Assembly: GCA_044225675.1 (NCBI GenBank)
Contig: JBGAIH010000048.1
Span: 1-26,800, forward strand
Reading direction: 5' to 3'
DNA: 26,800 nucleotides
Source of the DNA: JACMQX01 sp044225675
Lineage (GTDB): Bacteria; Pseudomonadota; Gammaproteobacteria; Burkholderiales; Burkholderiaceae_C
Both the position numbers and the translations under genes were made by a program. Positions 14,666 through 22,833 of this stretch are shown in pieces. The notes under the pieces were generated by a model. The model ran no database searches, was not told where the DNA came from, and saw only the letters and a list, made by a program, of their open reading frames with translations. How positions within the stretch are numbered: the stretch's first letter is position 1; each line of letters begins with the position of its first letter.

Positions 14666-15247
14666 TTACTGCACGATGAACTGGGAGAACAGCACGTCCT
14701 GCACCGGGTTGTTCGGGTCGTCGGCGGCCGCGACGCCCGCGCCGTGGCCGCCCGAGGCCGGCCGGGCTGCGGCCGGGGCGGTCGCGACCGGGGTGCCCGC
14801 AGCCTGCGCGAGGATGCGCCCGGCCCGTTCGCGGACCTGCTGCGCGAGTTCCCGCTTGCCCTCGTTGGTGAGCAGTTCGTCGATGTGCTTGGAGGAAATC
14901 AGCAGCAGGATCTCGTTGCGCACGGCCGGCAGGCGGTCCTTGAGCTGCTCCTCGGCAGCGGCGCTTTCCAGCTGCAGCGTCATGCCGATCTGGGCATAGC
15001 GCTCGCCCCGGGCGTCCTGCAGGTTGACGGTGAAGACGTCCATCGGCGAGAACACCGGCTTCTGTGCGGGCTTCTTCTCGGGCGCGTGCGCGGCCTTGGC
15101 GTCCGCGGGTTTCGCGCGCTGCGCCACGAACCAGGCCGCGCCTGCGCTGCTGCCGGCCAGGGCCAGGCCCGCCACGATGAGCAGGATCAGCTTCTTCTTG
15201 GACTTGGGGGCCTTGGCCTCGGCGGGAGCGGCGTTATCGGCAGACAT
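14666..15247 (-). CDS. fliL: Flagellar basal body-associated protein FliL
   Basis: Single-pass inner-membrane protein (193 aa) that surrounds stator units and supports torque. A Lys/Ala-rich cytoplasmic tail (1-19) leads to one membrane helix (20-41), a charged and Ala-rich linker, and a periplasmic stomatin-like domain: FTVNLQDARGERYAQIGMTLQL, then LKDRLPAVRNEILLLISSK and EGKRELAQQVRERA. The C-terminus ends VLFSQFIVQ as in relatives, after a Gly/Ala/Pro-rich insert (about 152-180). GGAG stands upstream of the ATG. It is first gene of the fliLMNOPQR operon, with its own promoter-like element. Confidence 0.95.
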   Translation of the reverse strand: MSADNAAPAEAKAPKSKKKLILLIVAGLALAGSSAGAAWFVAQRAKPADAKAAHAPEKKPAQKPVFSPMDVFTVNLQDARGERYAQIGMTLQLESAAAEEQLKDRLPAVRNEILLLISSKHIDELLTNEGKRELAQQVRERAGRILAQAAGTPVATAPAAARPASGGHGAGVAAADDPNNPVQDVLFSQFIVQ

Positions 15248-15275
15248 CAGAAAAACTCCAGTGGGTATGCCGTCG

Positions 15276-15336
15276 ATTGTGCGAAGCGGCAGCGCCGCCC
15301 AAGCCGCGATAAGCAGGGCAAAACCACCCGCTTTTT
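15276..15336 (-). promoter_or_regulatory. Putative FlhDC-type box and -10 element before fliL
   Basis: On the minus strand, AAAAAGCG (15336 to 15329) is followed 55 bases after its first base by CACAAT (15281 to 15276). The bases, spacing and surrounding GCAAAAAGCGG are identical to the element before cheY. The partner half-site at the 10-base spacing is weak (CCCTGCTT, 15318 to 15311, 5 of 8). Predicted start is near 15269, about 22 bases before the fliL ATG. In E. coli fliL is a known FlhDC-dependent class 2 operon, which supports the reading. Confidence 0.45.
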
Positions 15337-15391
15337 GCGGCTCCGCGATGGGCGGACGCCCGTGGCTGCAGGAGGCTGGGGGGCCTGCGGA

Positions 15392-17038
15392 TCAGGCGTA
15401 GAGGTCGAGCATGCCGCGCGTGGCGCGCAGCGGGCGCGTGACGGACTGGATACTGGCGCCGTCGCTCCGAGCCGTCCGGCCCGCCCCGTCCGCGGACTGC
15501 CCACCCGCCCGCAAGGCGGTGCCTTGCGCATCGCGCCGGGCCTGGCCGCCGTCACCCTGGGCCTGCGCCTGCACACCGGCCTGGCCGAGCCCGAGGCCCT
15601 GCGCCGACAGCATGTCGCGCAGGGCGGGCAGCGCGCGCTCGATGCCTTCGCGCGTGGCGGCGTGCGCGGCGGTAAAGGCAATGTCGGCGGTCTGATCGTG
15701 CAGCCGCAGCGTGATGCCGATCGGCCCCAGGTCGGCCGGGTTGAGGCGCAGCTCCGCCCGCTGGCTGCCGTTATCCATCATCAGGCGCACCTCGCTGGCC
15801 AGGTCCCCGCCAAAGGCCGCTTCCTGCGGGCGCGTGGCCAGCGCGGCCTGCCAGACGCCCGCGTCGCCGCCTGGTGCTGTGGCCGGTGACGCGAGGCCCT
15901 GCATCAGCGGCGACGGCAGGCCCGGCACGGGCAAGGGCACGGAAGCGCCCGTGCTCGGCAGGCCTGCCGGCGAATTCTGCAGGTCGGGTGCCGTGATGCC
16001 CAGGCTTGCTGCTTCCTCGGCCGTCCGGCCCGCAGCGGCCCCGCCGTTGCCGAAAGTCGCGCCATGGGCCATGGCTTGAGGACCTGCACTCGCGAAGGCG
16101 GCCGCGAACGGACCTGTGCCGGCCGCAAGGTCGAGGCCTTGCGCATCGGTGCAAGCCTGGCGGCCTGCGGCAGCCGTCAGGCCGCCCGCCCGCCCCGCTG
16201 CAGGCCCGGCGGCGCCTGCCTCTCCGCTTGCCTCTCCGCCTGCCGCACCGGTGGCGGCATCGGCGATGAACAGGCCGGTGCTGGCGGCCGCAGGTGCGAG
16301 GCTGGCCATCGTGCCGGCGAGGGCCGGGTCTGCAGGCCCCGTGCGGGTAGCCGGCGCGCCAGAACGCACGCCGGGCTGCGCGTCGGCAGATGCTGCTGCG
16401 GCTGCCGCGCTTGTGGCCGTGTCCGAGTTCGTTGCCGGACTCGTTGCGGGCGCAGCGGCACCCGCTGCGGCATCCGGGCCCTGGCCTGCATTCCCGGACA
16501 GGGCGTCGCTGTGGCGCTCCTCGCGGGCCGGACCCTCGGTGTCGGATGCGTTGCTCAGGGAGGTTGCAGATCCGGCGGCCGGAGACTCCGCTGCGTCGCC
16601 GGTCCTCGCTGTACTGTCGGCTGTGGCGTGAGTGTCGTCGCGTGCGGCGCGCAGCCGCTCGGCGCCAGAGGGATGGGGTGGCCGCGCCTGCGCGGACGTC
16701 TCCGGTGCGGCGGGACCGTGCTTCGGCGGCGGCGCCGACTGCACCGAGCGCTGGGCGAGCAGGCTTGCGGCCAGGTCGGGCCGCGCTTGCGTCCTCGCGG
16801 CGGACGCGCCATCGGCGGCATGGGCATCGCGAACGCCGAGGCGGTCGGCTGCGGCGGGTGCGCCTTCGTGCTCGTGTCCCTCGTTCTCGTGCCCCTCGTT
16901 CTCGTGCTTTTGCCCATGGGCCTGCTCCAGCAGGCGGCCGAAGGCCGCGTCGGCGGCGAGGCGGGGCGATGCAGCGGACGACGCCGCGCCAACGCGCGGG
17001 GTCGGAGCAACGGGACCGACGCTGGCAGGCGCACTCAT
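15392..17038 (-). CDS. fliK: Flagellar hook-length control protein FliK
   Basis: Secreted ruler protein (548 aa) that measures hook length and switches export specificity by contacting FlhB. The first 400 residues are Ala/Gly/Ser-rich and mostly disordered, with little conservation, as usual for FliK. The C-terminal domain (about 410-500) holds the family signature: EVRLMMDNGSQRAELRLNPADLGPIG, then ITLRLHDQTADIAFTA and ALPALRDMLSAQGLGL. A His/Glu-rich repeat lies near the N-terminus (about residues 45-59). The ATG overlaps the fliJ stop (ATGA). Length is above the E. coli form (405 aa), owing to the low-complexity part. It ends the fliF operon, 144 bases before fliL. Confidence 0.92.
   Translation of the reverse strand: MSAPASVGPVAPTPRVGAASSAASPRLAADAAFGRLLEQAHGQKHENEGHENEGHEHEGAPAAADRLGVRDAHAADGASAARTQARPDLAASLLAQRSVQSAPPPKHGPAAPETSAQARPPHPSGAERLRAARDDTHATADSTARTGDAAESPAAGSATSLSNASDTEGPAREERHSDALSGNAGQGPDAAAGAAAPATSPATNSDTATSAAAAAASADAQPGVRSGAPATRTGPADPALAGTMASLAPAAASTGLFIADAATGAAGGEASGEAGAAGPAAGRAGGLTAAAGRQACTDAQGLDLAAGTGPFAAAFASAGPQAMAHGATFGNGGAAAGRTAEEAASLGITAPDLQNSPAGLPSTGASVPLPVPGLPSPLMQGLASPATAPGGDAGVWQAALATRPQEAAFGGDLASEVRLMMDNGSQRAELRLNPADLGPIGITLRLHDQTADIAFTAAHAATREGIERALPALRDMLSAQGLGLGQAGVQAQAQGDGGQARRDAQGTALRAGGQSADGAGRTARSDGASIQSVTRPLRATRGMLDLYA
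16862..16906 (-). repeat. His-Glu pentapeptide repeat in fliK
   Basis: Three tandem 15-base units encode HENEG, HENEG and HEHEG near the N-terminus of FliK, just after KHENEG-like lead-in residues QK. The first two units differ at one base. The segment is rich in potential metal ligands and acidic side chains, and it stands out against the Ala/Gly-rich surroundings. Confidence 0.75.
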
Positions 17039-17484
17039 GCGAAGCCGCCGGAGAGCTTGCGCTGCGTCGCGCGTGCCGCGAACTCGTCGCTGGCCTGCTG
17101 CGCACGCCGCTGTTCACGCGCCTGGGCGGCGGCCGCGCGCCGCTGCACCAGCGCCTCGAAGGCCAGCAGCCGGCGCTGGCTCGCCACCAGCTGCTGCTGC
17201 CCGGCCGCACTGCGCTCCTGCCGGCGCTCGCATTCCAGCCGCTGCAGCGCGATCGCATCGTCGAGCCGGCTCATGAAGCGCTGGCCGTCGATCAGCGCCT
17301 GCGCATCGGTGACCTGCCCGGTGGCGGCGGGCAGCCGCGCCAGCGAGTCGCCGCGAAAGTCCTCGAGCCGGCCGAGCGTGGCCTGCGTTGCCGATGCGGC
17401 GGCAGCCGCGTCGCGGGCCAGGCGGGCCTGCCGGTCACGCGCTTCGGTGGCGCGTTCGACGAGGAGGGGAAGCAGTGTGTTCAT
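17035..17484 (-). CDS. fliJ: Flagellar export stalk protein FliJ
   Basis: Soluble coiled-coil protein (149 aa) that fits in the FliI hexamer and links it to FlhA. The sequence is almost entirely charged and Ala-rich helix with heptad-like spacing, starting MNTLLPLLVERA and ending near FAARATQRKLSGGFA. Identification rests on this shape, the length (E. coli 147 aa) and its place between fliI and fliK. ATG at 17484 has AGGA about 8 bases upstream. Overlaps fliK by four bases. Confidence 0.9.
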   Translation of the reverse strand: MNTLLPLLVERATEARDRQARLARDAAAAASATQATLGRLEDFRGDSLARLPAATGQVTDAQALIDGQRFMSRLDDAIALQRLECERRQERSAAGQQQLVASQRRLLAFEALVQRRAAAAQAREQRRAQQASDEFAARATQRKLSGGFA

Positions 17485-17631
17485 GGGGCGTGTCCTGCGG
17501 GTGAAAGCGTGTGCGGGTTGACGTCGTGGGGGTAGGACGGTAGGGCGGTCGGTGCGGCGCGCTGTGTAGGGGGGCGGAAGGGCGCGGGAGGGGACAGTGC
17601 GTCGCGGCGGGGCCGTTGGCTGCTTGCTGGC
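17485..17631 (-). other. C-rich untranslated gap between fliI and fliJ
   Basis: This 147-base gap interrupts an operon in which most junctions overlap. Read on the transcript strand it is very rich in C and poor in G (C runs such as CCCCTCCC and CCCCCTA), with no credible frame of its own. C-rich, G-poor untranslated RNA is the typical loading surface for Rho. No hairpin terminator and no promoter are clear. Confidence 0.45.
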
Positions 17632-19263
17632 TCAGGCGCGTGCCTGGGCCAGCAGGGCCTCCAGTTGCGCCGCGCTCGTGCCCAGGCCGACGCCTTCGTG
17701 CATGTCCTGCTGCAGGAAGGCGGCGATCTGCGGGTACAGGCGGATGGCCAGGTCGGTCTGCGGGTCGCCGCCGGCAACGTAGGCGCCGACGGCCAGCAGG
17801 TCGCGGTTGCGCTGGTAGCGGGCGTAGAGCGCCTTGAGCTCGCGCGCCGCCTGCAGCTGGCGCGCGGGCGTCACGTTGTGCATCACGCGCGAGACCGACT
17901 GCTCGATGTCGATGGCCGGGTAGTGGCCCTGCTCGGCAATGGCGCGCGACAGCACGATGTGGCCGTCCAGGATGGCGCGCGCGTTGTCGGCGATCGGGTC
18001 CTGCTGGTCGTCGCCTTCGGTCAGCACCGTGTAGAAGGAGGTGATCGAGCCGCGTCCGCGCAGCCCGTTGCCGGTGCGCTCCACCAGCTGCGGCAGCCGG
18101 GCGAACACCGACGGCGGGTAGCCCTTGGTGGCCGGCGGCTCGCCCAGCGCCAGCGCGATCTCGCGGTGCGCCATGGCATAGCGGGTGAGCGAATCCATCA
18201 GCAGCAGCACATGCTGGCCCCGGTCGCGGAAATGCTCGGCGAGTGCGGTCGCATAGGCGGCGCCCTGCATGCGCATGAGCGGCGGCAGGTCGGCCGGCGC
18301 GGCCACCACCACGGCGCGGCGCCGGCCTTCGGCGCCCAGGATGTCCTCGACGAACTCCTTGACTTCGCGTCCCCGCTCGCCCACCAGGCCGACCACGGTG
18401 ACGTCGGCGCGGGTGTAGCGGGCCATCATGCCCATCAGCACGCTCTTGCCCACGCCGGAGCCGGCAAACAGGCCGAGCCGCTGGCCGCGCCCGACGGTCA
18501 GCATCGCGTTGATGGCACGCACCCCCACGTCCAGCGGTTCGCGCACCGGGTCGCGGTCCATGGCATTGATCGGGTCGCGCGCGAGTGGCTCGCTGCGCGC
18601 ATCCTGCAGCGGGCCGCCCTGGTCGAGCGGCTGGCCCGACGGGTCCACCACGCGGCCGAGCAGGCCGTCGCCCATCGGCAGGCGCCTTCCGTGCGCATTG
18701 CGCAGGGGCGTGGTGGGCGCGTGAAAGCCCGCGCCCGGCGTGAGCGTGCCGCGCCAGGGCGCGCCGCCGCCGGGGTGGCTGATGCCCTGCACCAGCGCGC
18801 CGGGCGACAGGCCGTCGATGCTGCCGGTGGGCATGAGGAACAGCCGGCCCCGCGCGAAGCCGACGACCTCTGCCTCGGTGGCCTGCTCGCCGTCGCGCAC
18901 ACTGCACACGCTGCCCAGGGGCAGCTGCAGACCGCTGGCTTCCATCACGAGGCCGGACACGCGCACCAGCCGGCCGCTGCTGACCAGCGGCACATCGGCT
19001 GCGAGCAGCGCGCGCTGGGCCTGCAGGTGGGCGGACCAAGCCTGCGCACTGGCGGGCATGGGGCCCGGTGCGCTTGTGGCCGCAGCGGGGCTTGTGGATG
19101 CAGGTGGGGCTGCAGGTGCATGTGCGGGTGCAGGTGCAGGTGCAGGTGCAGGTGCAGGTGCAGGTGCAGGTGCAGGTGCGGAGGCTTGCGCGTGCGCCTT
19201 CGCGGCCGCCAGCGCCGCTTCGGCGGCGCTCAGCGCCTGGCTTTCTTCGGGACTGATGATCAT
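17632..19263 (-). CDS. fliI: Flagellar export ATPase FliI, with long N-terminal extension
   Basis: Cytoplasmic ATPase of the flagellar type III export apparatus (543 aa; usual 440-480). Walker A GSGVGKS lies at about 268-274, Walker B LLLMDSLTR at about 353-361, and the FliI/YscN wording YPPSVFARLPQLVERTGNG further on. The last third includes SVSRVMHNV and the C-terminal helical domain. The conserved protein begins only near residue 72 (AWSAHLQAQRALL). Before it lies a 70-residue Ala/Pro-rich extension with nine consecutive Ala-Pro pairs (29-46). The ATG at 19263 overlaps the fliH stop (ATGA), with GGAGG and AAGG upstream, which argues that the extension is truly translated. No later ATG gives a standard start except near residue 67. 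Confidence 0.95.
   Translation of the reverse strand: MIISPEESQALSAAEAALAAAKAHAQASAPAPAPAPAPAPAPAPAPAHAPAAPPASTSPAAATSAPGPMPASAQAWSAHLQAQRALLAADVPLVSSGRLVRVSGLVMEASGLQLPLGSVCSVRDGEQATEAEVVGFARGRLFLMPTGSIDGLSPGALVQGISHPGGGAPWRGTLTPGAGFHAPTTPLRNAHGRRLPMGDGLLGRVVDPSGQPLDQGGPLQDARSEPLARDPINAMDRDPVREPLDVGVRAINAMLTVGRGQRLGLFAGSGVGKSVLMGMMARYTRADVTVVGLVGERGREVKEFVEDILGAEGRRRAVVVAAPADLPPLMRMQGAAYATALAEHFRDRGQHVLLLMDSLTRYAMAHREIALALGEPPATKGYPPSVFARLPQLVERTGNGLRGRGSITSFYTVLTEGDDQQDPIADNARAILDGHIVLSRAIAEQGHYPAIDIEQSVSRVMHNVTPARQLQAARELKALYARYQRNRDLLAVGAYVAGGDPQTDLAIRLYPQIAAFLQQDMHEGVGLGTSAAQLEALLAQARA
19131..19178 (-). repeat. Hexanucleotide tandem repeat in fliI
   Basis: Eight perfect head-to-tail copies of CAGGTG (plus-strand reading), flanked by degenerate copies on the left. 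On the coding strand they give alternating Ala (GCA) and Pro (CCT) codons. As the unit is six bases, gain or loss of copies keeps the frame and changes only the length of an Ala-Pro linker. Confidence 0.9.
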
Positions 19264-20042
19264 GGTGCCTTGCCTCCGTCCAGACCGAGCCGGTCCGTCG
19301 CGGCCTGCCAGCGCGCCTCGACGGTCGCATCGGCTGTGCCGGTGTCGGCCTCGACACGGCAGCCGCCGCGCGTGATCGAGGGGTCCTCGACCAGTTGCAG
19401 CGCAGCGCCGGCTGGGGTTTCGAGATGCTGGCGCAGCAGCGCGGCGTCCAGCGGATGCGCCCGCAGTTCGATGCGTGCAGCGCCTTCGCCGACGGCGCGC
19501 AGGGCCTCGCGCGCGGCGGGCAGCACGGCCCGCTCGTCCTGCGCGAGTTCGCGGCGCAGCACCTGCCGCGCCAGGTCGACGGCCAGCGCCACCAGGTCGG
19601 CAGCGACCCGGCCTTCGAGCGCGGCCAGACCATCCTGGAACTGGCGGGTGAGCGACAGCATCTGCGCGGCCGTATCGGCCGCCAGGCGCGCCTGCTGTTC
19701 CGCAAGGGCCTGCGCACTCGCAGCCTGGCCCTGGGCGCGGCCTTCGCGCAGGCCCTGCTCGTGCCCGCGCCGGCGGCCGAGCTCGAAGGCGGCGCGCGCC
19801 GTCTCGTTGGCCAGGTCGCGCCGGCTCAGCGGGCTGTGCGGGCTGGCTGTGGCGGTGCTGAAGGAAGACGGGCGCGGGGCGGCGGAGTGGGCGGCCGAGT
19901 GGGCAGCCGAATGCGCAGCGGCCGCCTCGTGGGGGATGGCCACGGCCCCGAGTTCGGGCAGCGCGAACGGGCTCACGCTGCGCAGCGCTGCGGCGGAGGT
20001 CACGCGGCTGGCGCCGCTCGCGGACTCAGACAAAGCTCTCAT
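19260..20042 (-). CDS. fliH: Flagellar export ATPase regulator FliH
   Basis: Cytoplasmic dimer (260 aa) that holds FliI, slows its ATPase activity and docks it on FliN. The N-terminus is variable and contains an Ala-His-Ser repeat. The centre has a run of GxxxG repeats with Gly at 89, 93, 97, 101 and 105, a hallmark of FliH and YscL. A coiled-coil stretch and a C-terminal domain (about 130-245) follow. Start: ATG at 20042 has GGAG directly against it (no spacer), whereas TTG at 20033, three codons on, has the same GGAG 9 bases upstream and may be the true start. Either way it overlaps the end of fliG (17 or 8 bases). Stop overlaps fliI. Confidence 0.92.
   Translation of the reverse strand: MRALSESASGASRVTSAAALRSVSPFALPELGAVAIPHEAAAAHSAAHSAAHSAAPRPSSFSTATASPHSPLSRRDLANETARAAFELGRRRGHEQGLREGRAQGQAASAQALAEQQARLAADTAAQMLSLTRQFQDGLAALEGRVAADLVALAVDLARQVLRRELAQDERAVLPAAREALRAVGEGAARIELRAHPLDAALLRQHLETPAGAALQLVEDPSITRGGCRVEADTGTADATVEARWQAATDRLGLDGGKAP
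19878..19913 (-). repeat. Twelve-base repeat in fliH (His-Ser-Ala-Ala x3)
   Basis: Three tandem 12-base units encode His-Ser-Ala-Ala within the variable N-terminal segment of FliH (about residues 44-55). The units differ at a few wobble positions, so the repeat is older than a recent slippage event. Confidence 0.8.
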
Positions 20043-21039
20043 CTCCGCTGCCGCCGATCATGATCTGGCCTTCGTCGCCGAGGCGGCGCACCAGCTTGAG
20101 GATCTCCTTCTGCTCGGCCTCGACTTCCGACAGCCGGACCGGGCCGCGCGACTCCAGGTCTTCGCGCAGCGTCTCGGCGGCGCGCGAGCTCATGTTGGAG
20201 AACACCTTCTCGCGCATCTCGGGCTCGGCGCCCTTGAGCGCGACGATCAGCGAGTCGTTGGCGACTTCGCGCAGCACCAGCTGGATCGCCTTGTTGTCCA
20301 GCTTGAGCAGGTCGTCGAAGGTGAACATCTGGTCTTCGATGCGCTGGGCCAGCTCGGCGTCGTTCTCGCGGATCGAGCCGAGCACCGAGGTCTCGATGCT
20401 CGAGCCCAGGAAGTTGAGCATTTCGGCCGCCGCCTTGGTGCCGCCCAGAGGCGTCTTGCGCACGCGGTCGCCGCCGGCCAGCACCTTGGACAGGACTTCG
20501 TTGAGTTCCTTGAGCGCGCCCGGCTGGATGCCGTCGAGCGTGGCGATGCGCAGCACCACGTCGTTGCGCGGTCGCTCGTCGAGCGCGGCGAGCACGCCCG
20601 AGGCATGGTCGCGGTCGAGGTGGACGAGGATCGAGGCGATGATCTGCGGGTGCTCGTTGCGGATCAGCTCGGCCACCGCGGCCGGGTCCATCCACTTGAG
20701 GCTTTCGATGCCGCTGACGTCGCGGCCCTGCACGATGCGGTCGATCAGCAGGCCGGCCTTGTCGTCGCCGAGCGCCAGCTTGAGCACGTTGCTGACGTAG
20801 GCGCTGGTGTCGTCCACCAGCGAGCGCTGCGAGTCGACCGTGCCTTCGAAGCGGGTGAGCACCTCGTCGAACTGCACGTCGGGCACCGTGGTCAGGCGGG
20901 CCATGCGCTCGCCCAGTCGCTGCACTTCCTTGGGGGTGAGGTGCTTGAACACTTCGGCGGCGCATTCCTCGCCCAGCGCGAGCATGAGGATGGCGCCGGC
21001 CTGGACGCCGTCGTCTTCTGCGGGAGTTGCCGTGGCCAT
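20026..21039 (-). CDS. fliG: Flagellar motor switch protein FliG
   Basis: Rotor protein (337 aa) attached to FliF and contacting the stator through its C-terminal domain. The N-terminal domain begins GAILMLALGEECAAEVFKHL, the middle domain has the conserved EHPQIIASIL block, and the C-terminal domain has DLLKLDNKAIQLVLREV, with charged residues at the stator face, and RAAETLREDLESRGPVRLSEVE. Length matches the family (E. coli 331). It ends GDESFV rather than the more common acidic tail. ATG at 21039 is 42 bases after fliF; no strong ribosome site is seen. Confidence 0.97.
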   Translation of the reverse strand: MATATPAEDDGVQAGAILMLALGEECAAEVFKHLTPKEVQRLGERMARLTTVPDVQFDEVLTRFEGTVDSQRSLVDDTSAYVSNVLKLALGDDKAGLLIDRIVQGRDVSGIESLKWMDPAAVAELIRNEHPQIIASILVHLDRDHASGVLAALDERPRNDVVLRIATLDGIQPGALKELNEVLSKVLAGGDRVRKTPLGGTKAAAEMLNFLGSSIETSVLGSIRENDAELAQRIEDQMFTFDDLLKLDNKAIQLVLREVANDSLIVALKGAEPEMREKVFSNMSSRAAETLREDLESRGPVRLSEVEAEQKEILKLVRRLGDEGQIMIGGSGDESFV

Positions 21040-21081
21040 GGGAAATCGGTTCGTGAATCAGGGGGAAAAGGCGGGAGGAAT

Positions 21082-22833
21082 TCAGGCGGGCTGGTTGACC
21101 CAGTTGCGCACGACGTTGGCCACCGTGCCGGGGTTCTCGCGCGCCTGCTTGCGGATGTTCTCCAGCTGCAGGGCACGCAGCTCCTGCAGCTGGACCTGCG
21201 CGGCCGGCGGCATCGGCAGCGCGGCGATGTCGCCGGGGCCGGCGGCCGAGCCGGTGCCCGGAGGCGGCGGCAGGCTGATCGCGTCGCGCACGCTGGTCTC
21301 CACCCGTTGCAGCGGGCGGCGGTCGCGGCTGGCGCGCATGGCCGGACGCACCAGGCCGAGGATGATGATGAGGGCGACCAGCGGCAGCGCGATCCAGGGC
21401 GCGGCCGTGCGCACGATCTCCACCGTCTCGGGCTGGCGCCACATCGGCACCTGCGGCGCGGGCGGCGGCTCGGTTCCGGTGAAGGGCGCGTTGACCACGT
21501 TGAGCGAGTCGCCGCGGTCCTTGCTGAAGCCGATGGCCTCGCGCACCAGCGCATTGATCTGCTCCATCTTCGCGTCGGGCAGCGCGGCCTGCGTGAGCTT
21601 GCCGTCGGCACTCTTGACGCTGGCATGGTTGATGATGACCGCCGTGCTCAGCCGCTTGATGCTGCCGGTGGCGTTGCGCACCACGCGCACGGTCTTGTCG
21701 ACCTCGTAGTTGGTGACGGCATCGCGCCGCGTGCCGCTGTTGCTGGTGCTGCCGCTGCCGGCCGACAGGGCCTGGGCGGAGCCATTGATCGGCGCGCCGT
21801 TGCCCGAGGGCGGCTGGTTGGACAGCGCGCCGGGAATGCCGCCGGCCACGCCGCCGAGGCCGCCGCCGCCTCCGCTCATCGAGGAGTTGCCCGAGCTGCT
21901 GCCCGAACTCTCCGACAGCTGCTGGCTGCGCACGGCCGCCGGGCTGGCGCCCTGGTTCGGCCCGAACATCTCGGCGGTGGATTCGCTCTGGGTGAAGTCG
22001 ACGTCGGCGGTGACCTGCGCGCGCACGTTGCCCGCGCCGACGATCGGCTCCAGGATGCCGAGGATGCGTGCCGACAGGCTCTGCTCCATCTGGCGCACGT
22101 ACTGCTGCTGCGCCGCGTCGAGGCCGTTGGGCGCGGCCGGGCCGTTCTGCGACAGCAGCGCGCCGGTCTGGTCGAGCACGCTCACGGCGGCGGGCGGCAT
22201 GTCGGGCACGCTCGAGGCCACCAGGTGCACCACGCCCGCGATCTGCGAGCGGTCGAGCGTGCGGCCGCCGTAGAGCGTGAGCAGCACGGAAGCCGAGGGC
22301 TTTTGCTGTTCGCGCATGAAGGCCGTCTGTGCCGGCAGCGCCAGATGCACGCGCGCCGACTGCACGGCCGACAGCGCCATGATCGAGCGCGCCAGCTCGC
22401 CTTCGAGCCCGCGCTGGAAGTTCAGCCGCTCCTGGAACTGGGTGACGCCGAACTTCTGGCCTTCCATGATCTCGAAGCCCACGGTGCCGCCCTTGGGCAG
22501 ACCCTGCGAGGCCAGCCGCAGGCGCGCCTCGTGCACGCGGTCGGCCGGCACGAGGAAGGTGCCCGAGGCGTCGCTGAACTTGTGCGGGATGGCCATCTGG
22601 TCGAGCGCGGCCAGCACGGCGCCGCCGTCGCGGTCGCTCATGCTGGCGTACAGCGGGCGCCAGTCGGGCTGGCGGCCCATGTTGACGGAGACCCAGGCCA
22701 GGCCCGCGAGCAGCGCGGTGGCGGCGGCCAGGATGATCTTGTTGCGCAGCGGCAGCGCGCCAAGCCGGCCCAGCACGGCAGGCGCGGCAGCGTCGCTGGC
22801 AGGAAGGGCGGCAGGGGTGAACTTGGAATCCAT
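21082..22833 (-). CDS. fliF: Flagellar MS-ring protein FliF
   Basis: Inner-membrane ring protein (583 aa), the base on which the flagellum is built. TM1 is about 31-50 (NKIILAAATALLAGLAWVSV) and TM2 about 475-495 (ALPLVALIIILGLV). The periplasmic ring-building domains lie between, including ELARSIMALSAVQSARVHLA and DRSQIAGVVHLVASSVP, and a Gly/Ser-rich insert (about 310-365) normal for the family. The cytoplasmic tail ends TVANVVRNWVNQPA, the FliG-binding segment. ATG at 22833 starts 27 bases after the predicted transcript start. It is first gene of the fliFGHIJK operon, divergent from fliE. Confidence 0.97.
   Translation of the reverse strand: MDSKFTPAALPASDAAAPAVLGRLGALPLRNKIILAAATALLAGLAWVSVNMGRQPDWRPLYASMSDRDGGAVLAALDQMAIPHKFSDASGTFLVPADRVHEARLRLASQGLPKGGTVGFEIMEGQKFGVTQFQERLNFQRGLEGELARSIMALSAVQSARVHLALPAQTAFMREQQKPSASVLLTLYGGRTLDRSQIAGVVHLVASSVPDMPPAAVSVLDQTGALLSQNGPAAPNGLDAAQQQYVRQMEQSLSARILGILEPIVGAGNVRAQVTADVDFTQSESTAEMFGPNQGASPAAVRSQQLSESSGSSSGNSSMSGGGGGLGGVAGGIPGALSNQPPSGNGAPINGSAQALSAGSGSTSNSGTRRDAVTNYEVDKTVRVVRNATGSIKRLSTAVIINHASVKSADGKLTQAALPDAKMEQINALVREAIGFSKDRGDSLNVVNAPFTGTEPPPAPQVPMWRQPETVEIVRTAAPWIALPLVALIIILGLVRPAMRASRDRRPLQRVETSVRDAISLPPPPGTGSAAGPGDIAALPMPPAAQVQLQELRALQLENIRKQARENPGTVANVVRNWVNQPA

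Noticed and set aside
12841..14679. Long plus-strand open frame opposite fliO, fliN and fliM
   Set aside because: Antisense shadow of three genes with clear family motifs; no ribosome site or domain.
15248..15391. A sigma-54 promoter in the fliK-fliL gap
   Set aside because: A GG...GC pair (TGGTTTTGCCCTGC on the minus strand) has 9 rather than 10 bases between the doublets and poor flanks.
19116..19190. CAGGTG repeat as a possible CRISPR-like or iteron array
   Set aside because: Copies are six bases, have no spacers and lie in frame inside fliI. They are a simple coding microsatellite.
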